Source: an uncultured Bacteroidia bacterium
GTDB taxonomy: Bacteria; Bacteroidota; Bacteroidia; Bacteroidales; UBA932
Direction of reading: 5' to 3'
Assembly (NCBI GenBank): GCA_902781705.1
Contig: CACZKE010000030.1
Coordinates: 1 to 34,484, forward strand
DNA: 34,484 nucleotides
In this document: piece after piece, positions 1 to 9,937 of the stretch
Numbering within the stretch: position 1 is the stretch's first letter
Layout: every line of letters begins with the position of its first letter
Notes under the pieces: generated by a model
What the model was told of the DNA's origin: nothing
What the model saw: the letters and a program-made list of their open reading frames with translations, nothing else
Database searches by the model: none
Position numbers and translations under genes: made by a program

Positions 1-22
1 GAATCAAACTGCGGTTAAACGG

Positions 23-51
23 AATGAGTCCGGTGCAGTACCGAACTCATT
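23..51. repeat. Imperfect inverted repeat (hairpin) in intergenic DNA
   Basis: Arms AATGAGT and ACTCATT plus inner arms CGGT and ACCG enclose the 5-nt loop GCAGT, with a single C/A mismatch. That makes a 12-bp stem. It lies in the non-coding left edge of the window, beyond the end of tamL. It could be a terminator for an unseen gene on either strand, but no clear T-run follows it on either side. Function is unknown. Confidence 0.4.
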
Positions 52-102
52 GCATATAAAAATCTATTATTAACCGTCCAACTTTTGGGGTTCATATCAA
101 CT

Positions 103-130
103 TGTCCGGGGGTGGACAAGCCCCCGGACA
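103..130 (-). terminator. Hairpin downstream of tamL, possible terminator
   Basis: A perfect 10-bp stem (TGTCCGGGGG with CCCCCGGACA) and an 8-nt loop begin 14 nt past the tamL stop codon. The very GC-rich stem fits a terminator, but there is no U-run after it on the minus strand, so it may instead stabilise the 3' end or act with Rho. A competing hairpin, CTTGTCC (101-107) with GGACAAG (114-120), shares part of the sequence. Confidence 0.4.
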
Positions 131-143
131 CCCCGGAGACCTC

Positions 144-2321
144 CTAAAAAGGATATCCTACGCCGAAGTGGACGGCGTAATTGCCGCCCTTGAGCCAGTT
201 GGTGGGGCCGAGCCAGCGGGAGCCGGCGGCGCGGACGGGGTCATAGACCTTGGTGCCCAGGTCCACACGGACCAGGATGAAGTCCAGATTCACACGGAGG
301 CCGAGGCCCCAGTCTCCGGCGATGGTGTCGAAGGAGAAGCGTGAGCCGGCGAAGCCCTCGATCTTGCGCAGGTCCCAGACATTGCCGGCATCCGCGAAGA
401 GGGCTCCTTCCAGTTTCCAGAACATCGGGAAACGGTATTCAAGGTTGGCTTCCAACTTGAAGTCGCCGGTCTGGCTCGGGATGAGGAAGTATTCGGTCCA
501 GGGCTCGACGCTGCCCGGTCCCAGGGCGCGGGCCTGCCAGCCGCGCATGCTGTTCGCACCGCCGGCGTAGAACTGCTTTTCGAACGGGACCGTCGTCGAA
601 TTCCCGTAGGCATAGCCGGCACCGGCCATGAAATGGAGGGCCAGCGCCTGCCCGTCACCCCCGCCGAAACGGAAGGTCTTGCCCAGGTTCAGTTCGGCGC
701 GGACGTACTGGGCATAAGGCGTCTGCCAGATGGTATGCTGGCCGAAGGAGTCCTGCGGCATCGCCGAATTGAACAGGCTCAGGACATTGCCCGAAAGATC
801 CACACCCAGGCGGACGTAGTGATAGGCCCGCTTCGGAACAGTGGAAGCGTCCGTGGTGTAATAGAGCATCCCACCGACACCCATGTCAAAGTGGTCCGAA
901 TAGGCGTTCATGAGGAACAGGTCCGTAGCGAGCCGTTCGAAGAAGCTTTGCGAGATGTTGAACAGGCGGACGATATTGGCCTTGAAGGGATACAGTTCAT
1001 AGAAGAAACTCCGGCCCAGGTTCCCGGAATAACCGAAGGAGGTCGTGATCATCGTCCGCTTGTATTCCGGCCGGTCCTGGTAGCTGAAACCCAGGGATAG
1101 GTCCGTATGGGGCAGGTTGGGGCCGCGGAAGAGCCTGACGGGAAGGCCGAGGAGCCGGGGGAAGCGGAGGGTGGACGTCGCGCTGAATTCGGTGGAGCGG
1201 ACATTCTCCTTGGGCTTGAACTGGAAGTTGCCCTTGAGGCCCAGGTTGAAAAGTTCTCCCCCATGGAAGACATTCTTATGGAAGTAGTTGAGTTGCGGGG
1301 AGATACCGAAGAGTCCGGTGGAGTTCACCGAGGACTCGAGATTGGCCTTGAATCCCTGGATGCGGCCGCTCTGGAGGGTGATGTCGCAGTCCACGATATC
1401 GTCGAAAACCGGGGTCATCGCCACGTTCACGCCGTTGAAGACGCTCAGGTTGGACAGGCGGGAATAGGTCGCGTCCACCACGCGGGCGCTGTAACGCATG
1501 CCGGGACGTAGGAGATTCAGGTCCTCCAGGACGGCGGGCCGGAGATTCACCTCGGCCGGGACGGACAGGGTGACATTGCCGATTGAGAAACGGCGGTGCG
1601 GCTTGGCTTCGTCCGGGGATTCGTTCCGGGGATACTCCAGGATCCGCATCGTCAGGTCCGCGGTTCCGTCCGAGCGGAGCGTATCGGCCTCGAAGACGTA
1701 GTAGTTCTTGTTGAACCCGTAATAGCCGCGGTTCAGGAAGAACTGGGTGGAACGGACGGTTTCGGCCTCCAGGGCCGACTGGGACAGGTACTGCCCCGTC
1801 TTGACGGTCGTCCGCCGCTTGTCCAGTTCGAAGTCCCGCTCGAACTCCTCGGAATCCGGCACTTCGTATCGGATGGAGGAGATGGTGTACCGGTGGCCCG
1901 GATGGACATAGTAGGTCACATAGGCCTTGCGGTCCTTGTATTCGACTTCGCTCCGGACGGTGGATCCGTACCAGCCGATGTATTCCATGTGGCCGGCCAT
2001 GTTGTCCACGCTCACCTGCACCTGCTCTTCGTCGAATACGACCGGTTCCCGGCCGAGGGTCCGGATGAGGTTGTTCATCCAGGTGTCGGCCGTATCGGCC
2101 CAGTTGTACACGATGACGCCGGGGCTCCAGCCGAACAGGGAATCATTGGGCTTCTGGCTGATGTAGGAAGAGAGGTCCGCCGGAGCAATCCCCTTCCCTT
2201 CCACTTTGATTTTGCTGCCGGCAAGCCGGTACTGCCCCTCGGGGATGACCCGGGTGGTGCTGCAGGAGACGGCCAGGACTCCGGCAAACAGAAGCGGAAG
2301 TATGGACCAATGGCGGAACAT
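144..2321 (-). CDS. tamL: TamL: lipoprotein-type TamA/Omp85 outer-membrane translocation and assembly protein
   Basis: 725 residues from the chosen start. The N-terminus is a lipoprotein signal peptide ending in AVSC, with Cys20 as the lipid attachment site. POTRA-like segments follow (for example the stretch starting YTISSIRYEV), then a C-terminal Omp85 beta-barrel. The barrel carries the family loop motif GGANSMRGW, with RGW near residue 593, and ends in a terminal Phe typical of outer-membrane barrels. In the Bacteroidota, TamA has a lipidated form called TamL that works with TamB in placing proteins or lipids in the outer membrane; tamB is not in this window. An upstream in-frame Met at 2369 would bury the signal peptide behind 16 extra residues, so 2321 is preferred. 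BamA is the alternative, but the lipobox favours TamL. Confidence 0.85.
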   Translation of the reverse strand: MFRHWSILPLLFAGVLAVSCSTTRVIPEGQYRLAGSKIKVEGKGIAPADLSSYISQKPNDSLFGWSPGVIVYNWADTADTWMNNLIRTLGREPVVFDEEQVQVSVDNMAGHMEYIGWYGSTVRSEVEYKDRKAYVTYYVHPGHRYTISSIRYEVPDSEEFERDFELDKRRTTVKTGQYLSQSALEAETVRSTQFFLNRGYYGFNKNYYVFEADTLRSDGTADLTMRILEYPRNESPDEAKPHRRFSIGNVTLSVPAEVNLRPAVLEDLNLLRPGMRYSARVVDATYSRLSNLSVFNGVNVAMTPVFDDIVDCDITLQSGRIQGFKANLESSVNSTGLFGISPQLNYFHKNVFHGGELFNLGLKGNFQFKPKENVRSTEFSATSTLRFPRLLGLPVRLFRGPNLPHTDLSLGFSYQDRPEYKRTMITTSFGYSGNLGRSFFYELYPFKANIVRLFNISQSFFERLATDLFLMNAYSDHFDMGVGGMLYYTTDASTVPKRAYHYVRLGVDLSGNVLSLFNSAMPQDSFGQHTIWQTPYAQYVRAELNLGKTFRFGGGDGQALALHFMAGAGYAYGNSTTVPFEKQFYAGGANSMRGWQARALGPGSVEPWTEYFLIPSQTGDFKLEANLEYRFPMFWKLEGALFADAGNVWDLRKIEGFAGSRFSFDTIAGDWGLGLRVNLDFILVRVDLGTKVYDPVRAAGSRWLGPTNWLKGGNYAVHFGVGYPF

Positions 2322-2326
2322 TCTTA

Positions 2327-2334
2327 CAAAAATA
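2327..2334 (-). promoter_or_regulatory. Bacteroidota -7 box of tamL
   Basis: TATTTTTG on the minus strand matches TAnnTTTG. Only 5 nt separate it from the tamL ATG, so the transcript would have almost no leader. A weak -33 candidate (CTTG, 2357-2360) sits 22 nt upstream. Confidence 0.5.
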
Positions 2335-2368
2335 ACACTTTTTGCGTGTATATCGACAAGAAATGTCA

Positions 2369-2376
2369 TAACTTTG
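2369..2376 (+). promoter_or_regulatory. Bacteroidota -7 box of the SpoU methyltransferase gene
   Basis: TAACTTTG matches TAnnTTTG and ends 4 nt before the ATG at 2381. A TTTG at 2341-2344 is 24 nt upstream, wider than the usual 19-21 nt. If it is used, the transcript starts at or next to the start codon. Confidence 0.5.
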
Positions 2377-2380
2377 CGCC

Positions 2381-3103
2381 ATGCAGATTTCCAGGAACGA
2401 AATGAAACTCATCGCCTCCCTTTCCCGGAAAAAAGGGCGGGAGGAAACCGGCCTTTTCGTGGTCGAAGGGGAAAAAATGGTCTCGGAAGCCCTCGCTTCG
2501 GATTTCGAGGTCGTATCCGTGTACCGGCGCGACGAAATCGGCGAGGAGGCGATGGCCCGCCTGTCGTCCCTCTCCTCCCCTTCTCCGGTCCTGGCGACGG
2601 TCCGGATTCCGGCTCCGGTCCTGTATCAGCCGGAAAAGGGTCTGTACCTGGCCCTGGACGGCATCCGGGATCCCGGCAACCTGGGCACCATCCTCCGCAT
2701 CGCGGACTGGTTCGGCATCGACGGGGTCATGGCTTCGGAGGATACCGTGGACCTGTACAATCCCAAGGTCGTGCAGGCGACGATGGGTGCAATCTTCCGC
2801 ATCCCTTTCTTTACGGTGGACGTTCCCGCATTCTGCCGGAGCATCCGGGCCGGAGGCGGGCATGTGTACGGCACTTTCCTGGATGGGGAGAACCTGTATC
2901 GGAAAACGCTCGACACCGGGGCGGACTCCCCTGCTGTCATCGTCATTGGCAACGAGTCCAACGGGATATCGCCGGAAACGGCCGCCTGTGTGGGCGACCG
3001 TCTCTTCATTCCGCCCTATCCGGCGGATGATCCGGGTTCCGAATCCCTGAACGCCGCCATCGCGACGGCCATTACCGTGGCCGAGTTCAGAAGACGCGGA
3101 TAA
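2381..3103 (+). CDS. TrmH/SpoU-family RNA 2'-O-methyltransferase
   Basis: 240 residues. A small N-terminal substrate-binding part (MQISRNEMKLIASL, then a GLFVVEGEK segment) matches the usual start of these enzymes and supports ATG 2381 over the internal ATG at 2402. The SPOUT domain follows with its knot motifs: RDPGNLGTILRIADWFG (motif 1, with the conserved Arg), VIGNESNGIS (motif 2) and SESLNAAIATAI (motif 3). Such enzymes methylate a ribose 2'-OH in rRNA or tRNA using S-adenosylmethionine; the exact target nucleotide cannot be read from the sequence. The gene is divergent from tamL over 59 nt. Its 3' end overlaps the convergent amylase gene by 17 nt. Confidence 0.88.
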   Translation: MQISRNEMKLIASLSRKKGREETGLFVVEGEKMVSEALASDFEVVSVYRRDEIGEEAMARLSSLSSPSPVLATVRIPAPVLYQPEKGLYLALDGIRDPGNLGTILRIADWFGIDGVMASEDTVDLYNPKVVQATMGAIFRIPFFTVDVPAFCRSIRAGGGHVYGTFLDGENLYRKTLDTGADSPAVIVIGNESNGISPETAACVGDRLFIPPYPADDPGSESLNAAIATAITVAEFRRRG

Positions 3104-4589
3104 CGGCGAAATCTTTTTCAGGAACGCTTAAGGTAGTCAATCCTTTTACGTTGATCCCGAGGTAGTTGTTCGCTTCTTCGGGAATGGTGACTGTGATGTT
3201 CGCCTCGGGGCCGAAGTTGGCGATGACCAGCCAGGTTTCGCTGCCGTCGCTACGGAGGAAAGCAAAGTGGCGGTCGGGGTCGAACCCCGTACCCTGGCAG
3301 TAGCCGAGATCGAAGGTCTTTCCTTCCCGGAAGGCCGGTTTACGGGCGAGTTGCAGGGCTTCGCGGTAACGTTTCAGGATGCTCCGCCGGTGCGGGTTCA
3401 GCCCCTTGCGGCTATCCGAAATGTATTTCCGGAGCGCCTGCAGGCTTTCCACCGTCCACCAGTCGAAGATGGTGGTACGGCCGTTCAGACCGCTGAAAGG
3501 TTCGTTGTCCATGCCTCTTTCGCCGATCTCCTGACCGAAGTAAAGCATGAAGGGGGCCGTGTTCAGCAGCAGGGATACGCCCAGGGCGGCATAGCCCGCC
3601 TCGGCGCTGCCAGCGAAGAAGTCGGAGGCGACGCGCTGCTCGTCATGGTTTTCCAGGAAATCCAGCATCCGCGGCTGCAGGTCCCCGAGGAACTGCCAGT
3701 TCCAGGTCAATTCCCTGGCGCTGAGCCCGTTGCAGGTGACGGCCCGGACTGTGTCATAGAGTCCGGACTTGTCATAGAGGAGATCGAAGCCCACCTCATC
3801 GATATACATCCGGTACTTCTCCTTTTCATAGACCTCGGCGATGAAGATGACCTGCGGGAACTCTTCCTTGATCCGGGCGATCAGCCACTGCATGAACTGC
3901 GGCGGGACCAGTTCCACCATGTCACAGCGGAAACCGTCCACGCCCTGCCGGGCCCAGAAGCGGACGATGTCGTACATCTTGTCCCAGGTGGGCGTGTGGA
4001 AATCGCAGTAGTTGATCTTGACGGTCTCGTACCAGTCGGTCTCTCCCGGGCAGGGCGAGAAGCAGTTCCCGGAGGCCTTGGCGGGATACTCCCGGAAGGG
4101 TTCGCCTTCGCAGGGAACGGGCAGGTGCAGGGCTTCACCCGGGTAGTAGAAGAAGTCGTTCTCCGGCGCCCAGTGTACGGACGTGTCGTCGTCGGCCCCG
4201 AGGGAACGTACGCCGGGCATATGGCTTTCATAGTCCCGCGCGACGTGGTTCGGGACAAAGTCCATGATCATCTTCAGCCCATGGTCATGCGTCCGTTGCA
4301 CCAGCCCCTGGAACTCTTCCATCCGTCGGTCCGGATCATCTGCCAGATAGGGATTTACGTCATAGTAATCCGTGATGGCATAGGGAGATCCGGCATTCCC
4401 TTTGACAATCTGGGGGTGGGACGGTGTGCATCCCCCGTCGGATTTCCGGGTAGCGTGCCGGACGAGTCCGGTGTACCATACATAATCAACGCCAAGTCCC
4501 CGGAGATACTCCAGGGACTCGGTATCGATCGATGACATCTTACCGCTTCCCCACAACCGGGGAAGCATTTGGTAGATAATCTGTTTCAA
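3087..4589 (-). CDS. GH13-family alpha-amylase (cytoplasmic alpha-glucan hydrolase)
   Basis: 500 residues with the four GH13 conserved regions: DFVPNH (region I, 110-115), GFRCD with nucleophile Asp223 (region II), AEVYE with acid/base Glu252 (region III) and FLENHD with Asp316 (region IV). A C-terminal beta-sandwich follows the barrel. There is no signal peptide, so it should act inside the cell on maltodextrin or glycogen-type substrates. The start codon is TTG: ATG at 4568 would remove KQIIYQ, which resembles the usual family N-terminus (IIYQxLPRLWG). It begins 1 nt after the stop of the phosphofructokinase gene, so the two are probably co-transcribed and link glucan breakdown to glycolysis. 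The exact substrate specificity is not clear. Confidence 0.88.
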   Translation of the reverse strand: MKQIIYQMLPRLWGSGKMSSIDTESLEYLRGLGVDYVWYTGLVRHATRKSDGGCTPSHPQIVKGNAGSPYAITDYYDVNPYLADDPDRRMEEFQGLVQRTHDHGLKMIMDFVPNHVARDYESHMPGVRSLGADDDTSVHWAPENDFFYYPGEALHLPVPCEGEPFREYPAKASGNCFSPCPGETDWYETVKINYCDFHTPTWDKMYDIVRFWARQGVDGFRCDMVELVPPQFMQWLIARIKEEFPQVIFIAEVYEKEKYRMYIDEVGFDLLYDKSGLYDTVRAVTCNGLSARELTWNWQFLGDLQPRMLDFLENHDEQRVASDFFAGSAEAGYAALGVSLLLNTAPFMLYFGQEIGERGMDNEPFSGLNGRTTIFDWWTVESLQALRKYISDSRKGLNPHRRSILKRYREALQLARKPAFREGKTFDLGYCQGTGFDPDRHFAFLRSDGSETWLVIANFGPEANITVTIPEEANNYLGINVKGLTTLSVPEKDFAVIRVF

Positions 4590-4590
4590 C

Positions 4591-5820
4591 TTACCAGTTC
4601 AGGATCTTCTTGAAGTCGTAGGTCTCCGGGTCGGCGACGTACTTCTTCGCGGCCTCGTAGTCGGCCGGGGTGATGAAGTGGCAGATGTGGTTGAAGTAGT
4701 TCTGGGAGGTACCGCCCTCGATGTTCACCCGGCGCGGAGGAATCTTGCCCTCGGCGTTCTGGAGATCCTTCAGGTACAGGGGGTGGGACTCGCCGTCGGC
4801 ATCGACATAGACCATGCAGCCGGTTTCACCCTTGGCAAAGAGCTCGTAGGCGCCCATGGCCAGTTCGGTGCAGTAGGTGAGGTCGTAGCCGATCGGATCC
4901 TGGCAGCGGACATCGTAGCCGATCTCGACCGGACGGGTCTTGACCTTGAGGCCGATCTTCTTGAACTCCTTCTCGAGGATGTCGTTGAACAGGACGGCCT
5001 TGGAGATCTTGCCCAGTTCCGGATGACCGTGCTCGTCGTAGGTCATGGAAACGCCGGCGTTCTTGATTTCCTGGGGATCCAGGTCGTGGAACACGCCTTC
5101 CGCTACGACCACGGTGCCGTAGTCGACGCCCAGGAGCTTGCGCTTGAGAATAGCCGAAAGAGCGAGCTTGACGATCTTGTCCAGGGTGATCTCCGTCTTG
5201 TTGAACATCTCGGGGATGATGGTCATCGGGCAGTGCGTGGCTTCGCCGATACCCAGGGCAAGGTGACCGGCGCTGCGGCCCATGGCGCTGATGATGAGCC
5301 AGTTGCCGCTGGTACGGGCATCCTCATAGACGGTGCGGGCGAGGTGCGCGCCTTCGTCCTTCGCGGAGTTGAAACCGAAGGTCGGGGCGTTGTTCGGCAG
5401 CGGAAGGTCGTTGTCGATGGTCTTGGGCACGTGGATGTTCGCGATCGGATACTGCTTCGCGGCGAGGAACTTGGCGATGCGGTTCGCGGTGGAAGCGGTG
5501 TCGTCGCCACCCACGGTCACGAGGAGTTTGATGTTGTTGTCCTGGAACAGGGAGAGGTTGAAGTTCTCCTCGAAATCCTTATCGGTGGGCTTGAAACGGC
5601 TCATCTGCAGGTAACTGCCGCCCCGGTTGAAGTAGGCGTCTGCCTTGAAGAAGTCGATGTCCTCGGTGCGCGGGCACTGGGAGAACAGGCCGCTGTAACC
5701 GCCATGAAGGCCGATTACCCGGTAACCTTTGGAAAGGAACGTCTTCGCCACGGACATCACGACCGTGTTCATGCCCGGAGCCGGGCCGCCTCCGCAGAGG
5801 ATGATGATGGAATCTTTCAT
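4591..5820 (-). CDS. PPi-type 6-phosphofructokinase
   Basis: 409 residues from ATG 5820. The N-terminal GGGPAPGMN binds the phosphoryl donor. GGDD (104-107) in place of the GGDGS of ATP enzymes, and PKTIDND (132-138) with Lys in place of Gly, are the marks of pyrophosphate-dependent enzymes. MGRSAGHLALGIG is also as in that group. The enzyme converts fructose 6-phosphate and PPi to fructose 1,6-bisphosphate reversibly, in glycolysis or gluconeogenesis. An in-frame Met at 5859 lies inside the likely promoter, so 5820 is preferred and the N-terminus then matches the family. It is followed 1 nt later by the amylase gene. Donor use is inferred from motifs, not proven. Confidence 0.9.
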   Translation of the reverse strand: MKDSIIILCGGGPAPGMNTVVMSVAKTFLSKGYRVIGLHGGYSGLFSQCPRTEDIDFFKADAYFNRGGSYLQMSRFKPTDKDFEENFNLSLFQDNNIKLLVTVGGDDTASTANRIAKFLAAKQYPIANIHVPKTIDNDLPLPNNAPTFGFNSAKDEGAHLARTVYEDARTSGNWLIISAMGRSAGHLALGIGEATHCPMTIIPEMFNKTEITLDKIVKLALSAILKRKLLGVDYGTVVVAEGVFHDLDPQEIKNAGVSMTYDEHGHPELGKISKAVLFNDILEKEFKKIGLKVKTRPVEIGYDVRCQDPIGYDLTYCTELAMGAYELFAKGETGCMVYVDADGESHPLYLKDLQNAEGKIPPRRVNIEGGTSQNYFNHICHFITPADYEAAKKYVADPETYDFKKILNW

Positions 5821-5856
5821 GATATGGTATGTATTGCGTTGATTCTTTTCGCGGCG

Positions 5857-5888
5857 CAAATTTAAGAATTTTTAGTTAGGATTACAAC
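5857..5888 (-). promoter_or_regulatory. Promoter of the phosphofructokinase-amylase operon
   Basis: The -7 box TAAATTTG (5857-5864) matches TAnnTTTG. GTTG (5885-5888), 20 nt upstream, is a one-mismatch -33 element. The expected leader is about 30 nt before ATG 5820. Confidence 0.6.
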
Positions 5889-5895
5889 TGATGCC

Positions 5896-6747
5896 TCAAA
5901 CCTGCTTTTTCCTGACGATGCCTACATAGATGAGCAGGACGATGTTCATCATCAGGGAATAGAGGATGGCAGGAATGGCCATCTCTTCGTTGGCGAAAAT
6001 GAACGGGCTGGAGGCGATGGAAATCGCCTGCGCAGCGTTCTGCATGCCCACTTCGATGACGACGGTGCGGCGCTGCCGGGCGTTGTTTCGGACCAGGTGG
6101 GACAGCAGGGAGGACAGGCCGATGGCGAGGAGGATGAGGGCCGTCACGCAGAGACCCAGGATACCGATGTTGTCCAGGATGGTGTGCCGGTGCTGGATGT
6201 AGAAGACGGTGATCAGCACGAGGAGCAGCGGGAACGCCAGTTTCGTCAGGACCTTGTCCACCTTTTCAGCCGCCTTGGGCGCGGCGTAATGCAGGCCGAT
6301 GCCCAGCAGGACCGGCAGGAGCATCAGGACGAGGTTCTGCTTGATGAGATTTCCAATGGGCAAGGTGATGCCTACGCTTTCCCCCACCAGCCGGGTAGCC
6401 CAGCCCATGATGACCGGGATCGTAAATAAAGTAATGATGCTGCTGATCGCCGTAAGTGTCACGGACAGAGCCACATCGCAGCCAGCCAATTTGGAGAAGA
6501 CATTCGATGAACTGCCCCCCGGGCAGCAGGCGATGAGTACCAGGCCGATGAAGAAAACCGGTGGCAGTTTGAGCAGATACGCAAGTCCCAGGGCGATGGC
6601 CGGAAGGAAGACGAGTTGGCCGACGAGGGCCACGACGATGGGCCAGGGACGGCGGAAGACGCTCCCGAAATCTTCGAACCGGAGCGCGAGCCCCAGGTCG
6701 AACATCAGTAGGGTCAGGATAGGAAGGACGATCCAGATGGTGTTCAT
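5896..6747 (-). CDS. Bile acid:sodium symporter (BASS/SBF) family transporter
   Basis: 283 residues, almost wholly hydrophobic, with about nine to ten predicted membrane helices. The family hallmark CCPGGSSSNVFSKLAGCD (helix break and Na+ site) and the later EVGMQNAAQAI motif are both present. BASS proteins move organic anions with Na+; substrates range from bile acids to pantoate, pyruvate or other small acids, and the one used here cannot be told. ATG 6747 is preferred over the in-frame Met at 6786 because a complete promoter lies between them. It points the same way as pfk but has its own promoter, and pfk has another. Confidence 0.85.
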   Translation of the reverse strand: MNTIWIVLPILTLLMFDLGLALRFEDFGSVFRRPWPIVVALVGQLVFLPAIALGLAYLLKLPPVFFIGLVLIACCPGGSSSNVFSKLAGCDVALSVTLTAISSIITLFTIPVIMGWATRLVGESVGITLPIGNLIKQNLVLMLLPVLLGIGLHYAAPKAAEKVDKVLTKLAFPLLLVLITVFYIQHRHTILDNIGILGLCVTALILLAIGLSSLLSHLVRNNARQRRTVVIEVGMQNAAQAISIASSPFIFANEEMAIPAILYSLMMNIVLLIYVGIVRKKQV

Positions 6748-6755
6748 GACGGGCC

Positions 6756-6787
6756 CAAAGATACGGTCTTTTTGCCGCCCGTGCAAA
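6756..6787 (-). promoter_or_regulatory. Strong promoter of the BASS transporter gene
   Basis: TTTG (6784-6787), a 20-nt spacer and TATCTTTG (6756-6763) exactly fit the Bacteroidota consensus. Only 8 nt lie between the box and ATG 6747, so the leader is nearly absent. Confidence 0.75.
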
Positions 6788-6846
6788 CTTTCCTGCCGGA
6801 GGCGGCGTTTGGGCTTTCAAATATAAAATATTTGAGAAAGAATGAT

Positions 6847-6854
6847 TATCTTTG
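6847..6854 (+). promoter_or_regulatory. -7 box of the ligA operon
   Basis: TATCTTTG matches TAnnTTTG, 26 nt before the ligA ATG. No TTTG is found at the standard -33 distance; the nearest one (6831-6834) is too close. It is the only promoter seen for the following seven-gene run. Confidence 0.55.
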
Positions 6855-6877
6855 TAAATTCAACCATTGTGTACTGA

Positions 6878-8962
<2,085 letters not shown>

Positions 8963-9937
8963 ATGAATCCTTTTCAGAAGACCATACACTGGACGCAGGT
9001 CCGGATCCGCTGGGCAACCATCCTTGTCAAGCGGCTGATCCGGTTCCTGACCCATGACATGTGGTACCTGAAGATGGAAGACCTCACTGCCTGGAAGGCG
9101 CGCGTCATCCGGGACATCAAGGTCGTCTGGCTGATGCTCAAGGTTTTCGCCGACCAGAAGATCGGCTTCCAGTGCACGGCCCTTGCCTATCAGTCCATGA
9201 TGTCGGTCGTGCCGTTCATCGCCATCGGCCTGTATCTGACGAACAAGGTGGGGATCTCCGACCAGTTCAGCGCTTTCCTATATGCCAACCTGAGCAACCA
9301 GCGGCTGATCGAGGACCTGCTCGCGGCCTCCGACAAGATCATCGCGACGGCGGAATCCGGCCTGTTCGGCTTCATCAGCATGTTCTCCTTTTTCTGGGTG
9401 GTCATCTGGCTGATGGTGACGGTCCGGCGGGTCTTCAACAACGTCTGGAAGGCGGAGGAGAAACGGAACTTCTTCCACGTGCTGGGCGTAGGTCTGGGGG
9501 TGATCATCCTCTCCCCTTTCGTGATCGTCCTGTTCTTTACGGGTTCCGTGGTCTATTCCACGATCCTGGATTATATCGTCCCGAGCGGGCTCTTCTTCTC
9601 GGAAAGCCTGAAGAGCCTGCTGTCCTGGGCCCTTTTCGCCGGAGCCGCGATCCTGATCCTTTCGGCGATGTACAAATATATCCCGGCCGCACACGTGCGG
9701 TACCGGCATGCGCTGAAGGCGGCGGTCATCGCCGGCCTCGGCTTTGCGGCCGTGCAGTACCTGTACCTGGAAACCCAGGTGATGGTGGCCAAGCAGAATG
9801 CCATCTACGGAGTCCTCGCGGCCATCCCCCTGTTCATGATATGGCTAAACCTGGGGTGGACCATCGTCCTGTACGGGGCGGAACTGGCCTATTCGTTCCA
9901 GAATGTGAATCACCTTAATCCCAAGGAGATACTATGA
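8963..9937 (+). CDS. YihY/BrkB-family inner-membrane protein
   Basis: 324 residues with an N-terminal cytoplasmic part and about six membrane helices (for example around VVPFIAIGLYLT, SFFWVVIWLMVTV and LLSWALFAGAAILIL). The pattern matches the YihY/virulence-factor BrkB family. Family members were once called RNase BN, but that activity belongs to another protein; their true role is uncertain, with envelope or transport roles proposed. The ATG begins directly after the ligA stop codon and the 3' end overlaps rel by 4 nt (ATGA), so translation is probably coupled. Confidence 0.85.
   Translation: MNPFQKTIHWTQVRIRWATILVKRLIRFLTHDMWYLKMEDLTAWKARVIRDIKVVWLMLKVFADQKIGFQCTALAYQSMMSVVPFIAIGLYLTNKVGISDQFSAFLYANLSNQRLIEDLLAASDKIIATAESGLFGFISMFSFFWVVIWLMVTVRRVFNNVWKAEEKRNFFHVLGVGLGVIILSPFVIVLFFTGSVVYSTILDYIVPSGLFFSESLKSLLSWALFAGAAILILSAMYKYIPAAHVRYRHALKAAVIAGLGFAAVQYLYLETQVMVAKQNAIYGVLAAIPLFMIWLNLGWTIVLYGAELAYSFQNVNHLNPKEIL

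Noticed and set aside
102-344. 80-codon plus-strand frame over the end of tamL
   Set aside because: Gly/Ala/Glu-rich shadow of tamL with no supporting features.
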